From Prunus persica (lineage: Eukaryota > Streptophyta > Magnoliopsida > Rosales > Rosaceae): a stretch of 64,000 nucleotides of DNA. This document shows positions 1 through 10,986 of the stretch, one piece after another. The stretch spans positions 10,048,137-10,112,136 of the forward strand of contig NC_034013.1 of NCBI RefSeq assembly GCF_000346465.2, in the 5' to 3' direction. Below the pieces are notes generated by a model. That model had not been told where the DNA came from. It saw only the letters and a program-made list of their open reading frames with translations, and did no database searches. The translations under genes were made by a program, and so were the position numbers. Each line of letters begins with the position of its first letter. Position 1 is the first letter of the stretch.

Positions 1-1199
1 ATCATAATCCTAACCCATGAAAAATAATGACATAATACAAATCATATGTGGCTTCTGGCTGCCACAATGGGGCAAAGAGAGAATTAGAATGCAAAGACTT
101 CGACCTTCTCAAGTGTCAAATTGGGAAATAGTTAAAGTGGCTTTTCTTGTACTAAAAAACTGACGGGCTAACTAACTGAAAATCGACACAACATAAGCAA
201 CTGGGTAAATAATCTGGAGGATGCCGATGAGGTGTACATGTGTGTGTTGGGGGGTTTGATTTAATTGGTCGACGCACGCGTGCTTGGTTTGGTGAGGATG
301 ATTACGTCGGAGTTGATAGGAATTTGAAGGCACCTCCGAAAGGTCAGTTAGCTTAGCTGTGTTGTGTCGTGTGAGTTGTGGAGTGACCACCTAGTCCAAA
401 AGAAAAGCCATTTTATCCAGTAGAGTAATGGGAGATATTTATTGTGCACGCCAGCTGCAGCTCTTTGCAACTCTCTTTTTCCTCTTCCCTACAATTTTAA
501 AGATATCGTTTTTAATGACCCAACGGTCCAAACGCGTGACAATAAATTTATGAAATTGAGTATGATATATGTTAGGTCAAAATATGAATAGTCTTACATT
601 GAAAACGATATTTGTTTATAAAGAGATTAACTAAGTGGTAACTCTTTTAGAATTGTATTGAGATATTTTGAGATAAAACATTACAATTAGATAGGTCCAC
701 GAATCTGATAACATCATAATGGATATTTGACTTAAATAACTAAGTTGAGGATAATATCGATATAATTCATTCCGCCATGAATGAGCTAAGAGGATATTGG
801 ACCTACTAAACCAATCCCCCTTTTATTTGAAGATAATTGAAATTACCATAATTTGAAAAGGAAATACCAAGTAGGACTTTCCATCGTTTGTTAGTTTTTT
901 TTTTTTTTATTTTATACCTTTTTTATAATCTAAAGTTAGGTGGAAGAATTCTAATTTGGAATCCCTCTCGAAATTCACAAGAAAAATACCACATAGCTAA
1001 CTAGAGTAATTTCGAGGCAAAATGAGAATCAGATGGGGGGATTCCTGAAGTTTAAAAATCCCATATCTATACAGGTAGGGGATGATATTATTGCACAGGT
1101 AGGGGATGAGAATCAGATTGGCCAAGATTTCAGCTGATTTTACTTTTCTTCTCAACACTTCCGATCTCATGGTGGCACCAATAGTTGATGCGCAATACC
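1..1199. other. AT-rich intergenic DNA, no gene seen
   Basis: I see no convincing coding region, RNA gene or complete transposon here. Open frames are short and have no recognisable motifs. A short imperfect direct repeat (ACAGGTAGGGGATGA) occurs twice near 1072-1108. Confidence 0.5.
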
Positions 1200-1520
1200 T
1201 CAATGAAGTTTACAAGGCCCCAAAAAGAAGAAGAATGAAGTAACCAAAGAAGAAAACAATCTGTCCCTGAAAAAAAAATTCCCCAGCCCACAACAGTAAA
1301 AAAAAAAAATTAACCGCAAAAATTGACAGCACCAAAAACAAAAAAGTGAATAGCCAAGAGCCAAGGGAACAAAGGAAAGACAAAGCAACTCCGCTGAGAG
1401 AAGGAGAAGCGGTATACATGGACTGAGCAAGTGACACGTATTGGTTGGTACAATGGAAGGCAGCTCACAAAAGTAGCACACATACCCGGAAAGGGGCAAA
1501 ACTTTCTCTATCATCAAACA
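1200..1520 (-). other. 3' flank shared by the CBF genes
   Basis: This stretch is similar to 4070-4390 downstream of the next CBF gene. Shared words include GAATAGCCAAG, GGGAACAAAGGAAAGA, GAGCAAGTGACACGTAT and AACTTTCTCTATCA. It lies at the 3' side of CBF-a (minus strand) and is part of the unit that was duplicated with the gene. Confidence 0.6.
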
Positions 1521-1802
1521 TTAGATGCTTTCTATTTATATTCAATAATTCCAAATTAGGTAAACTTTTGTACACCTAAATATATTTCATACCAAAAATA
1601 TCTATAACACACCTAAAATATCTATATCTAGAGACTAGACGGAGCACAGTACCAGTCTAAACACACAAATATTTCCAAAAATAAAAATCGAAAAATCGAA
1701 AAATCTTTATGTTCGACTCACTCATGAACAAATAAATACATATGAATCCAACAAAAGACACACCAAAAACCAGAGACAGATTGACTAAAACAAAAACATC
1801 AA

Positions 1803-2522
1803 TCAGATAGAGAAACTCCACAACTTGGAATCAGCTTCAGTTTCCATGTCATCCCAATTCAAATAGCCAGCTAAGCATTGGGGTGGAGAAAGAAGAAGCC
1901 CTTCAGCCATGTTGTCAATCAACCTTGGCATATCAAACATTTCCTCCTCATCCAAATAAAACAAGTTTAATCTGCTGCAGCTTTTTCCCATATCCACAAT
2001 AGCCTGCTTCTTCTTCTTCTCTTCCACCACAACCATTCTCTCCTTCTCATCACTGCTGCCGCTGGAAACCCCACCGAACTCCACCGGTCTGAACCCTTCA
2101 GCGGCCTCCGCAGCTGCCCTCTGGATATCCATGGAATCCATGGATGCCGCGACCGGCAGCCGCCAACCCGAGTCAGCAAAGTTGAGGCAGGCAAGCTTCC
2201 CTTTAAAAGCCAATGCCGCCACGTCATGGGCACGAGCAGCCATCTCAGCCGTAGGATAGGTCCCGAGCCAAATCCCGGACTTCTTCTTGTTGGGCTGTCT
2301 CAACTCACACACCCACTTGTTGTTGTCTCTCCTCCTCACACCCCTATAAACCGGGTGCCTCGTCTCTTTGAAAACCTTCCTTCCCGCGCGCTTCTTCGGA
2401 CTGCTCGACGCCAGTATGACGTCCGAAGTGCGTAAGGTGCTCACGCTTGCGTCGGATGACGAACTCGACCTGGGCTGGTCGGCCGAGTCAGAAACCTGAG
2501 CGAAGATCATGTCCATGACCAT
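1803..2522 (-). CDS. CBF/DREB1 transcription factor (CBF-a), altered AP2 domain
   Basis: Intronless gene for a 239-residue AP2/ERF protein of the CBF/DREB1 group. These are nuclear activators that bind CRT/DRE (CCGAC) sites of cold-response genes. Seen: signature [16 protein letters not shown] at residues 42-57, AP2 domain about 59-116, a DSGWR version of the DSAWR signature at 117-121, an acidic C-terminus with DEEEMFDMP, and LWSF near the end. The first AUG after the TATA box gives MVMDMIFAQ; alignment with CBF-b suggests the third codon (ATG ending at 2516) may be the real start. Odd: the AP2 domain reads LRQP where the other copies read REP (Q76), and SGIWLG where they read SRIWLG (G83). 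Both positions are normally conserved DNA-recognition residues, so binding may be weakened or changed. It is the leftmost CBF of the array. Confidence 0.95.
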   Translation of the reverse strand: MVMDMIFAQVSDSADQPRSSSSSDASVSTLRTSDVILASSSPKKRAGRKVFKETRHPVYRGVRRRDNNKWVCELRQPNKKKSGIWLGTYPTAEMAARAHDVAALAFKGKLACLNFADSGWRLPVAASMDSMDIQRAAAEAAEGFRPVEFGGVSSGSSDEKERMVVVEEKKKKQAIVDMGKSCSRLNLFYLDEEEMFDMPRLIDNMAEGLLLSPPQCLAGYLNWDDMETEADSKLWSFSI

Positions 2523-2578
2523 GAGAGTGAGCTGAGCTGTATATTTGAGTGGTGTTTCTGAGAATGAGGGAGAGGGGG

Positions 2579-2586
2579 ATTTTATA
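2579..2586 (-). promoter_or_regulatory. TATA box of CBF-a
   Basis: TATAAAAT on the minus strand, 57 bp before the first ATG. It aligns with TATA boxes at the same place in the other CBF genes. A G-box (CACGTG, 2772-2777) lies about 250 bp upstream of the ATG. Confidence 0.75.
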
Positions 2587-2589
2587 AAT

Positions 2590-3239
2590 TAGGGATTGGG
2601 GGGCAGGTGGGGCCCTGGAGTGGACACGTGAACACGAGAGTGTTCGGAGGAGTGGCAAGTTCCCACAAAAAACAGACAAAGGCGATTGGAGCGAGAGAAA
2701 GTTTGACAAGTAAAATGCCAGGTGGCAGATAAACATGAACTGAACTTACTATATAAAGCTGGTGCTTGGTACACGTGATCTTTATTACTAAAATTGAGGC
2801 AACTGCTTTTGGGGTTGTGTCTAATTCAACTCTTTTTTTTTTCTTTTTTTTTTTGGAATATATTGCAAGCAACCATCGTAGGATATTTTCCAAATAGAAA
2901 ACGGACAAAAATTAAACAATATACCATTTCGAAACCTTATTTGTCAAGATCATAAACCAAAAGAATAAATTTACTATTTCAATTTTAAAAAAGAAACGAA
3001 TAAATAACAAGCGGCTAATTTTTAAAATTTTAAAAATCTCCAAATAAATTTTATAAGGACTTTTGCATATTATTTCATGTTAGAATGAGTGTCTTCGTAA
3101 AAATCCTTAAAAACAAGCTTCCTACATGAATGAGATATATTCCACAATCCCATGATCATATTCGACAATATTTGTTTTTTATCTAAACTTTGCACATGAC
3201 AAAGATGGACCACCCATATGATAGGAATCTACAAGTGGA
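2590..3239. other. CBF-a promoter and AT-rich upstream DNA
   Basis: The first 220 bp carry words shared with other CBF promoters: GTGGACACG, AGTGGCAAGTTCCCACA, ATGCCAGGTGGCAG and the G-box. From 2800 to 2950 the text (AATATATTGCAAG, AAACCTTATTTGTCAAGAT) matches 7730-7850, so it is old duplicated flank. The rest is AT-rich with nothing recognised. Confidence 0.55.
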
Positions 3240-4760
3240 TAAGACAACAAGACATGTGGATTTTAAAGAAGTTACCCAAACCAAAAAAAAGAAAAAGAAA
3301 TCAGAAAAAGCAACAGGAAGTTGTGGATGACAAGTTCAAAACCAACCACAGGTATAATTTACCCCAAAAATAACCACCAAAAACAAATTGAAGACTCGCA
3401 ACGGTCATAACCAACAGTAACAAGGAAGCCAACAAAGTGAACATCCAAGTAGAGGTGTCAAACAGGCAGGACGGTCGGCCCATTTAATAAACAAGTCGGA
3501 TTTAGTTTGTTCATTTATGAAAATTATTGAGTCTGGCACGAGCTCACGATTTTAACCCAAATTGTAGAAAATAAAGTTAAACTATAGGAAAATGCTTAAA
3601 GTTAACATTTTAGGATTTAGGGTTTTCATCTTCAAATCGATTGAGAGAGGTAGACAAACAATGAGGTTCGGGTGTTAGATTCGAGTCTGAATAAGGAAGT
3701 TGAAAAAGAGAACTTAAAATCTTGGAATGAGTGCGAAAATTCTACCTCAATGACGGTGCCAAAAGAACCAGGCGGTAGGAGCATTTGGGTCAACATTAGG
3801 AGCGTTGTGGTCTCCATAATTGTCAAAAGATTTGTCATCCTTCTCCAGCAGCGGTCCTGATGTTATAACTTTTCAATCACGTATTTAAAAGACTAAAATA
3901 GCATTGCCACGTCAGTAAGATGAACAAAATCAACAATAGAGATGGCGGTAGGGATTAAGTGGAACACCAAATTTTAATCGAAGGGAGAAGTTAATCACTT
4001 TGACTTTCGAATGGCAATATAGAATTTAACCATAGTTTCGAAAGTGCTACAATAAATTAGCCTAATTTTAAAATAAGGAATGAATTAACCAAAGAAGAAC
4101 CCCACAACAATTTTTATTAAAAAAAATAATAAATAAAAAACCAACCACAGGGTCAATCAGCCCCAAAAAGAAATAACAAAAAAAGTGAATAGCCAAGGGG
4201 CAAGGGAACAAAGGAAAGAGAAAGGCAAAGAGAAAGCAACTCAACTGAGAGGAGGACCGCCGTCCACGTAAGTTAGAATACAAGGACTGAGCAAGTGACA
4301 CGTATCGATTGGTAGGCAGCTCACAAACACACATAACTGAATGGAAAGAGTCAAAACTTTCTCTATCAAACATTAGATGCTTTTTATATTCAATAATTCC
4401 AAATTAAGAAAACTTTTGTACATCTCTTTTTATATTTCGTGGCTCTAAGGAGACTTTGTACATCCTAAATATCTTTCGAACAAAAAAAAAGAAGCTAAAT
4501 ATCTATAACACAACTAAATATCTATTAGAGCAACAGTAACATGCTCTAATTTACAAATATTTTTCACTTAATAAAAATCTTTATGTTCGAGTCACACATG
4601 AACAAATAAATACATATGAATCGAACAAAATACACACCAAAACTCTAAAGATTGTAACAAGGAAAAAAAACACCTACAATCTTTATCAGCAACTCACACA
4701 TGAACAAATAAATCCAATGAAAAACACACAAATGAATACAGATTGACTAAAAAAAACATC
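3240..4760. other. CBF 3' flank copies with an inserted stretch
   Basis: 3240-3450 and 4070-4390 both resemble 3' flanks of CBF genes (AAACAAATTGAAGACTCGCAACGG and similar at the first, GAATAGCCAAG at the second). The DNA between begins TAGAGGTGTCAAACAGGC at 3452, which resembles the end of a plant hAT-type element. I could not find the matching other end or a target duplication. No gene is supported in this stretch. Confidence 0.4.
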
Positions 4761-4762
4761 AA

Positions 4763-5455
4763 TCAGATAGAGAAACTCCATAATTTGGCATCAGCTTCAG
4801 TTTCCACGTCATCCCAATTCAAGTAGCCAGCTGAGCATTGAGGTGGAGAAAGAAGAAGCCCTTGAGCCATGTTATCAATCAACCTTGGCATATCAAACAT
4901 TTCCTCCTCATCCAAATAAAACAAGCACAAGCTGCTGTTTTTTTCCATATCCACGCTTAAATTCATCTCCTTCTCATCACTGCTGCCGCTGGATAATCCA
5001 CCGAACTCCGCAGGCCTGAACCCTTCGGCGGCCTCAGCGGCTGCCCTTCGAATATCCATGGTGTCCATGGAAGCCGGCAAGGGCAGCCGCCATGCGGAGT
5101 CAGCAAAGTTTATGCAGGCAAGCTTCCCTCTGAACGCCAATGCCGCCACGTCATGGGCACGAGCAGCCATCTCAGCCGTCGGATACGTTCCAAGCCAAAT
5201 CCTTGACTTCTTGTTGTTGGGTTCTCTCAACTCACATACCCACTTGTTGTTGTTCCTTCTCCTCACGCCCCTGTAAACCGGGTGCCTCGTCTCCTTGAAA
5301 ACCCTCCTCCCAGCGCGCTTCTTCGGCCGGCTCGACGCCAATATGACGTTTTCGTCGGAGGAAGATGCCGGCAGGGTGGTGACGCTGGCGTCGGAGAAAG
5401 AACTCGACTCAGGCTGGTCGGGGGAGTCAGAAAGCTGAGCGGAGAACATGTCCAT
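4763..5455 (-). CDS. CBF/DREB1 transcription factor (CBF-b)
   Basis: Intronless gene for a 230-residue CBF/DREB1 protein, a nuclear activator of CRT/DRE-containing cold-response genes. Seen: [16 protein letters not shown] at residues 44-59, AP2 domain about 61-118 with WVCELREP (the DREB-type Val and Glu) and SRIWLG, DSAWR just after it, an acidic C-terminus with DEEEMFDMP, and LWSFSI at the end. The start was chosen at MDMFSAQ. The frame stays open 64 codons further upstream, but that part lies across the TATA box and leader and has no counterpart in the other copies. The linker between AP2 and the acidic tail is shorter than in CBF-c and CBF-e. All expected DNA-contact residues are present, so this copy should be functional. 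Confidence 0.97.
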   Translation of the reverse strand: MDMFSAQLSDSPDQPESSSFSDASVTTLPASSSDENVILASSRPKKRAGRRVFKETRHPVYRGVRRRNNNKWVCELREPNNKKSRIWLGTYPTAEMAARAHDVAALAFRGKLACINFADSAWRLPLPASMDTMDIRRAAAEAAEGFRPAEFGGLSSGSSDEKEMNLSVDMEKNSSLCLFYLDEEEMFDMPRLIDNMAQGLLLSPPQCSAGYLNWDDVETEADAKLWSFSI

Positions 5456-5534
5456 TAATAGAGTGATCTGTATATTTTGACTGGTGTTTCTGAGAGGTGT
5501 GTGTAGAGCTAAAATTGAGAGTGAAGGAGGGGGG

Positions 5535-5542
5535 CTTTTATA
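5535..5542 (-). promoter_or_regulatory. TATA box of CBF-b
   Basis: TATAAAAG on the minus strand, 80 bp before the ATG. A G-box (CACGTG, 5752-5757) lies about 300 bp upstream of the ATG, in the same setting (TGC-TTG-CCACACGTGATC) as in CBF-a. Confidence 0.8.
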
Positions 5543-5559
5543 GATTGGGGATGGCGTGG

Positions 5560-6030
5560 CAGGTGGGGCCCAACACTGGACACGACGACACGGACTGTAT
5601 GGAGGCGCCAGGTGGAAGCGTGGGCTACTGGAGTGGCAAGTTCCCACACAACACAGACAAATGGGAATGGAGCTTGATAAAGTTTGACTTCAAAATGCCA
5701 GGTGGCAAGTAAAGACGTAGTGAACTTATTAAGTAAAGTTAGTGCTTGCCACACGTGATCGTTATGACTGAAATTGGCACTGGCACATTTTGTTTCGGTT
5801 GTGTACGTCCACGTGGCTCCCAGTCCGAGCTCAGCTCACTGAGAGACTGAGCTTCTGCAGTATGTTTTTTGTTGGTCTTTGTTTTGTCGTGTCATTTAAA
5901 AGTCAAATGATTAAGGAACAAATTGAAATTCGCACGAAATTTATAGGGTAAATTTACACGATAAAAACTTTGAATTAAATTTGAGTTAATTTGCTAAGAT
6001 ACGATTACTTAATTTGTTGATACGTACAAG
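5560..6030. other. CBF-b promoter and upstream DNA
   Basis: This contains the shared CBF promoter words: GTGGCAAGTTCCCACA (about 5630), AAATGCCAGGTGGCAA (about 5695), the G-box, and GTGGCTCCCAGTCCGAGCTCAG (about 5813). The last word recurs upstream of CBF-c, CBF-e and the CBF pseudogene. Beyond 5880 I see only AT-rich DNA. Confidence 0.6.
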
Positions 6031-6035
6031 TCAAT

Positions 6036-6520
6036 CACTACTAGAAAAACTCGATATAAGCCATGAATACATCCATGACCAATATTAGTGTCAGCCATAA
6101 ACAATTCATGGGCAAAGGGTATTGATACGGATTGACCACATATACATATCATGTCATGGTGTCCCTTACCCAAGGGCGAAGCCACACATATGCTAGAGGT
6201 GGCTGTGGCTCCTCCAATTCTCACGAATTCCATTGAAGTTTTTATATAAAACTTGAAAATCAATATGTAATTTCATGTCTTTTTCAGTTATTGGCCCTCC
6301 GAGTATTTAGACTCTAGCTCCGCCACTACCCTTACATGGTGTTATCTTGCCATTACATTTTTCCACATCATAGGTCAATTTTTGGCCGAATTTTAAATGG
6401 GTCCCACTACTTACATCTCACTTATTTGACAAGTTCTAAAGCTATTTGTACCACATTTATTGACCACCTCTCTAATAGAGTGGACTCCATCAGTGTATGT
6501 ACTACCCACTTTCATTAAAG
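6036..6520. mobile_element. CACTA-type transposon end and relic
   Basis: The sequence at 6036 reads CACTACTAGAAAAA, the typical terminus of plant CACTA (En/Spm) elements. The following GC-richer DNA (GCCATGAATACATCCATGACC) is unlike its surroundings. I did not find the inverted second terminus, so the right edge is uncertain. The relic is interrupted by a smaller element at 6170-6328. Confidence 0.45.
6170..6328. mobile_element. Short hAT-like MITE nested in the CACTA relic
   Basis: A 159-bp insert is flanked by the direct repeat CCCTTAC (6163-6169 and 6329-6335). Its ends, CAAGGGCGAAGCC and the complement of GCTCCGCCACTA, form an imperfect inverted repeat typical of short non-autonomous hAT elements. 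The target repeat is 7 bp where 8 is usual, so the class is tentative. Confidence 0.5.
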
Positions 6521-7125
6521 AGGTAGTCAACAATTTGGCTAATAAATGTGGTTCAAATAACAACACCCTAATAATGTTGTTTTCAATTTAGACCGCAAAA
6601 ATGTGAACTTTTTTATTAAAAAAATTGATGAAAATAAACACGGATACCAATAACAAATATCCTCTTTTACTAGATGAACAAAAGGACCTCTATAAAAATA
6701 AAAATAACAGAACAAAGGGACCCTATTTGTTATTCCCAACATTTTCTTCACATCTAAAAGCAGTTCATGAGCATTCAAAACCATATAAATTGCAACAAAT
6801 TCACCAATTCCTCTTTTTTGAAGAGGGAAAATATCTCAGAATTTAGTTAAAAGTTGAGAATTTAAGAGGAGAAATTGACAATTTCTTTATTTGGCAACTT
6901 CTGAAATCTTCAATTGCCAGAAATTAAAATGATAGAAATCTAGATTCCGTCATTTTAGAATTCTTTATAATTTTCAATTCATTTATCCAAACAGATGATA
7001 ATATTATAGGGGAGTGAACCTTGAATCTAGAAAAAATTAAAATATGAGAAGATAATACATAATATGGGAAAGATAAACTTATAACTAATTAAGTCACATC
7101 TACACAGCAATAGGATATATGATCA
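6336..7125. other. AT-rich intergenic DNA
   Basis: I see no gene, RNA or complete element. The first part may be the remainder of the CACTA relic; the rest is AT-rich. Confidence 0.4.
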
Positions 7126-7129
7126 TTTA

Positions 7130-7850
7130 AAGAAAAAAGGAAATCAGAAATAGCAACAAAAACTTGTGGCTAGCAATTTTTTGTTCTTATCAGGCGGAAA
7201 GTCCAGGGACCACGAACAAGTTGAAAAGCAGCCACAGATTGATTGACGCCAAAAACAAATTGAAGGCTCGCAACGGTCATAACAACCGGGAACAAGGAAG
7301 CCGACAAAGCGAACTCAGGCGAGGCCCAAGCCAATCACCATCAGCAGCGAATATTTCAATCCACAGACGTAGTTAGAATCCCACCATGCAATTATAACTT
7401 TCAGCATTGACAGCTATTTTCTTTCTCAATAATTCGAATAATTCCAAATGTAGTAAACTTTTTCAACACAATTCTATAAATATCTATCTCGATCGAAAAT
7501 ATCCAGAGACAAATTTTTGATATTTTCATTACGAAACTATTCACGATAGATTTCAATGAGTACATGAAAATCAAATAATGGACACACTCGATTTTAAAAT
7601 GCCAGGTGGCAGTTAAACACGTAATGAATTTACTAATGAGCTCGGTCGTCGGACATTATTATGAATTTCTTTGTACTTTTAAGTTACCTTATCTAAACAC
7701 ACGTAGAAAAATTAGTCCTTTTGATTTTGTGTCTAATTGCAGTATCTTTGTGGAATATATGCAAGTGTTACAACGTTGAATGGACAAATTAAACAAAATC
7801 TCATTTTGAAACCTTATTTGACAAGATAATCAAAATATTCCGACTAGAAA
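7130..7850 (-). pseudogene. Ghost of a deleted CBF gene (flanks only)
   Basis: 7130-7400 matches the 3' flank of CBF genes (CTTGTGGCTAGCAAT, ACGCCAAAAACAAATTGAAG, GGAACAAGGAAGCC). Only about 170 bp later, 7585-7640 matches a CBF promoter (TTTTAAAATGCCAGGTGGCAG then ACACGTAATGAATTTACTAA). 7730-7850 matches the region further upstream of CBF-a. The order 3' flank, promoter, far upstream is kept, but the whole coding region is missing. The simplest reading is a former CBF gene between CBF-b and CBF-c removed by an internal deletion. Confidence 0.65.
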
Positions 7851-7949
7851 CGAATCCACTCAAAAAACAAAAGAAAAACATAAAGAATATCGGTGTGAAC
7901 CCTAACCAAGCAACAAGACTGACATGTGAACCCTACTCAACTAATTTGA

Positions 7950-9215
7950 AGATTTCGACCAATTTAAAGAAGAAAAAAAGAAAAAGAAATCAGAAATAGC
8001 ATCAAGAACTTGTGGCTAGCAATCTTTTGTTCGTAACAGTTCAAAACCAACAGCAGCCACAGGTTTGATTAACGCCAAAAACAAATTGAAGACTCACAAG
8101 TTCACAACGGTCAGAACCAACGGGGACAGAGGAAGCCAACAAAGTGAACAGCCAGGGGCCAAGGAACACAGTTAGAATCCCACCATTTAATTACATATCT
8201 GAACTTCAGAATTGACACGTACGTAGGAGGAAATGGCCAAAGTTTCTCCATCATAAATTACATTTGGATACCTTTTATATTCAATAAGGATATTGATTGC
8301 CTTCTTCGATGTAAGGAAACACATTTTTTTTTTTAAAAAAAAATATTTTTTTTTTATGCGAATCACAATATGCAATAATAATTCATAAAAAATATTAAAA
8401 GAAAAACTTCTGCACATATGTCACATCGTTATTTATTTTGTTCGCTGTGTACGACGTGCGCTTATATATATATTTTTAAATCATCGGCCAAAACAACATC
8501 ATTTTGGACCAAAGAAAAACAAAAAAATTAACCGTCTACAGCAAGGGATATTTTGGTCAAACAATGAGACTTTGTTTTGTTTTGTTTTATTTTTCAAAGA
8601 AAGTGTCCCTTACGTCCCCATCACCAATTCCTAATAAAAGATCAGAAAATTCATAACTTTTTTTTACATCCTCATCATAGCTTTTCCTTGTTTTTTTATT
8701 TTGAGAGAACTCCAAGTGTTTTATACAAACATTTATCAATCAAGTCTTGTGGCAAGGAAATTTTTTTTGTATATGATCAAGCTTTCAAAGTAAGTTCGAA
8801 TATAATTCATAGTTAGTCTAGAAAAAAATAAAAATTGCAACATGTTGCATTTTTTTTATATTTCTTCAGCAACTGATGACAACAATTGTAGGTTAATTGT
8901 AATGTTATTTTGTTTCTATGAATTATGAATGACACTAATATTGTTTAAATTATAAGGATATTTAATTGTCAATTTTTTAAAAAAGCTTTTAGCCTTTTCA
9001 AATTACACTTCAACCGAAAAATTCCTGGGTCCTCCCCGCACAACCCTACATATCTATCTCAACCACAAATATCCAAAACATATATTTCCAATCTGTCCAC
9101 TCACAATCAACGACCGACGTTAATCTTTTTCGATACAAATTGATAAATGCATAAGAATCAAACAATAATCGCTCGCACAAATAAATTCTAATAATCGACT
9201 AAAATAAACGTCGAT
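7950..9215. other. 3' flank of CBF-c with AT-rich inserted DNA
   Basis: 7960-8260 is the CBF 3' flank block (CTTGTGGCTAGCAATCTTTTGTTC, AACGCCAAAAACAAATTGAAG). 9050-9215 resumes the part next to the stop codon, as in CBF-e. The stretch of about 8.3-9.0 kb between them is very AT-rich, has long T runs and is absent at the same place in CBF-e, so it is probably an insertion. I see no terminal repeats. Confidence 0.5.
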
Positions 9216-9217
9216 GA

Positions 9218-9928
9218 TTAAATGGAGAAACTCCACAATTTGATATCAGCATCGGTACCCATGTCATCCAAATTCATGTCGCTGCCTAAGGGTTGCGGTG
9301 GAGAAAGAAGAAGCCCTTCAGCCATGTCGTGAAGCAACCTGGGCATGTCAAACGCTTCCTCCTCATCCCAACAGGACAAGCTCAAGCTTCTTTCCAAGTT
9401 CACACTACCCTTCTTGTCCTCCTCTTCCACCTGCACCACCATTCTCTCCTTCTCATCACTGCTGCCGCTGCACATTCCACCAAACTCCGCCGGCCTAAAC
9501 CTCTCAGCTGCCTCCGCGGCCGCTCTCCGAATATCCATGGTATCCATGGAAGCCGGCAAGGGCAGCCTCCACGCGGAGTCAGCAAAATTGATGCAGGCAA
9601 GCTTCCCTCTAAACGCCAATGCCGCCACGTCATGGGCTCGAGCAGCCATCTCCGCCGTCGGATAAGTCCCGAGCCATATCCTGGACTTCTTCTTGTTGGG
9701 CTCTCTCATTTCACACACCCACTTGTCATTGTTCCTCCTCCTCACACCCCTATAAACAGGGTGCCTCGTCTCCTTGAAAACCCTCCTCCCGGCTCGCTTC
9801 TTTGGCAGGCTCGAAGCCAATATGACGTCCCCGTCGGACCAAGAAGGTCCCTGAGTCGTGACGCTGGCGTCGGACAAAGAACTCGACTCGGGCTGGTCGA
9901 CCGGGTCGGAAAGTTGAGACAAGTCCAT
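9218..9928 (-). CDS. CBF/DREB1 transcription factor (CBF-c)
   Basis: Intronless gene for a 236-residue CBF/DREB1 activator. Seen: [16 protein letters not shown] at residues 42-57, AP2 domain about 59-116 with WVCEMREP and SRIWLG, DSAWR after it, a basic-acidic linker (VEEEDKKG), a serine-rich stretch, and C-terminal DEEEAFDMP with LWSFSI. The start MDLSQLSD is the only ATG between the TATA box and the conserved N-terminus. It is closest to CBF-e ([21 protein letters not shown] in both), so the pair probably arose by a more recent duplication than CBF-a and CBF-b. Its promoter carries a 434-bp insertion about 320 bp upstream of the ATG. Confidence 0.97.
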   Translation of the reverse strand: MDLSQLSDPVDQPESSSLSDASVTTQGPSWSDGDVILASSLPKKRAGRRVFKETRHPVYRGVRRRNNDKWVCEMREPNKKKSRIWLGTYPTAEMAARAHDVAALAFRGKLACINFADSAWRLPLPASMDTMDIRRAAAEAAERFRPAEFGGMCSGSSDEKERMVVQVEEEDKKGSVNLERSLSLSCWDEEEAFDMPRLLHDMAEGLLLSPPQPLGSDMNLDDMGTDADIKLWSFSI

Positions 9929-10017
9929 TCCATTAGAGTAAAGCTTTATGTATGAATGGTTTGGTGTTTTAGCTTGTTTGAGTTTCTTGAGCTGAAATTG
10001 GAAGTGAGGGAGAATGG

Positions 10018-10025
10018 CTTTTATA
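10018..10025 (-). promoter_or_regulatory. TATA box of CBF-c
   Basis: TATAAAAG on the minus strand, 90 bp before the ATG, in the shared context of CBF promoters (AATC-TATAAAAG-CC). Confidence 0.8.
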
Positions 10026-10245
10026 GATTAGGGATTGCGTGGCATGTGGGCCCAGGTGTGGACACGAGAACACGGAGTGTGAGGAGGCAGGTGGAGCCAG
10101 GTCGGAATGTGGCTCCGCAAGTTCCCTCCACAAAACAGACAAAGGGGGATTGGAGGAGAGATGGAGGAAAATAAAATAGATTAGACTTGGCTCTGCCACC
10201 TGGTGGGAAACACGCATTGAACTAAGCTAAGCTAAGTAAAGTGGG

Positions 10246-10679
10246 AGGCAAGTGGGGGTTTTTAGGTTGAATGTTATCTGAATTTTGACCCGATTCGTAT
10301 TTTAGTTACTTAATTTTTAAAATTGTTTTTATGGTCTTTTAATTTTTGTTTCATTAGAAGAAATGGTTATGCTGTTGTTTTGTTAACTTTTTATGTTAAA
10401 TATAGAGATAAAATAATTTTTTTTTCATTTAATTTTAATTTTTACCATCTGAATATTTCAACAAAGTAATAGATAACCTCCACCTGACATCGAGCCAATT
10501 AACCCACCACCCGCACAACAACTGATGGCTCTCTCACAACCCACACCCTGCTCAAATCATACCCACCCTCCAGCGATGGCGAGGATATGAAGAATGTTTT
10601 TTTAGGTTTTATTTTTATTTTTTTGAGTGGAAGAAATATTCAGATGATAAAAATACTATTTTGTTCTGCATTTAATAGA
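10246..10679. mobile_element. 434-bp insertion in the CBF-c promoter
   Basis: The CBF promoter text CTAAGTAAAGTGGG stops at 10245 and resumes at 10680 with AAAGTGGGTGCTTTTC. The 8 bases AAAGTGGG occur on both sides (10238-10245 and 10680-10687), as expected for a target-site duplication. The insert has no clear terminal inverted repeat and no coding region, so its class is open (hAT-like by the 8-bp duplication). It separates the proximal promoter from a distal part that holds GTGGCTCC-type words. Where other copies have the CACGTG G-box, this copy reads AAACGTGATA. Confidence 0.65.
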
Positions 10680-10985
10680 AAAGTGGGTGCTTTTCAAACG
10701 TGATATTTTATTACTGTAATTGGCTCCCACTCCCAAGCTCAGCTGAGGTCCCACAGTGCTTACTCACAACTCAAAATCTTATCAACAAAGCAGAGAAAAG
10801 TTGAAAAGTTGATGGTCTAGAGAGGAGGAGGTGTGAGAGAGTGGTAGTCACAGCAAAAGTAAGTAGGGTCTAAAACACAAATATATTTCCATTTAAAAAA
10901 TAAAGTAAGTAGGGCCTACAAATTACAATCTTTCTGATTTACTCCACTGTTTCAACTTTCAATTGAGGGATTTCTATGGAGGTCG
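10680..10985. other. Distal CBF-c promoter and CBF-d 3' region
   Basis: 10680-10770 is the distal part of the CBF promoter (GGCTCCCACTCCCAAGCTCAGCTGAGG). After it comes 3' flank of CBF-d with no recognisable gene. Confidence 0.5.
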
Positions 10986-10986
10986 A

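Noticed and set aside
3452..4060. A complete hAT element beginning TAGAGGTGTCAAAC
   Set aside because: No matching right end or 8-bp duplication could be found.
5456..5647. 64-codon N-terminal extension of CBF-b (and 57 codons for ERF-c, to 55469)
   Set aside because: They run over the TATA box or leader, and the sister genes have no equivalent residues.
6036..6520. A complete CACTA element
   Set aside because: Only one terminus is visible; no inverted partner or 3-bp duplication was found.
9293..9955. Long plus-strand open frames opposite CBF-c and CBF-e (also 35748-36317)
   Set aside because: They lie fully opposite the CBF genes, have no motifs of their own and follow from the GC-rich codon use of the real gene.
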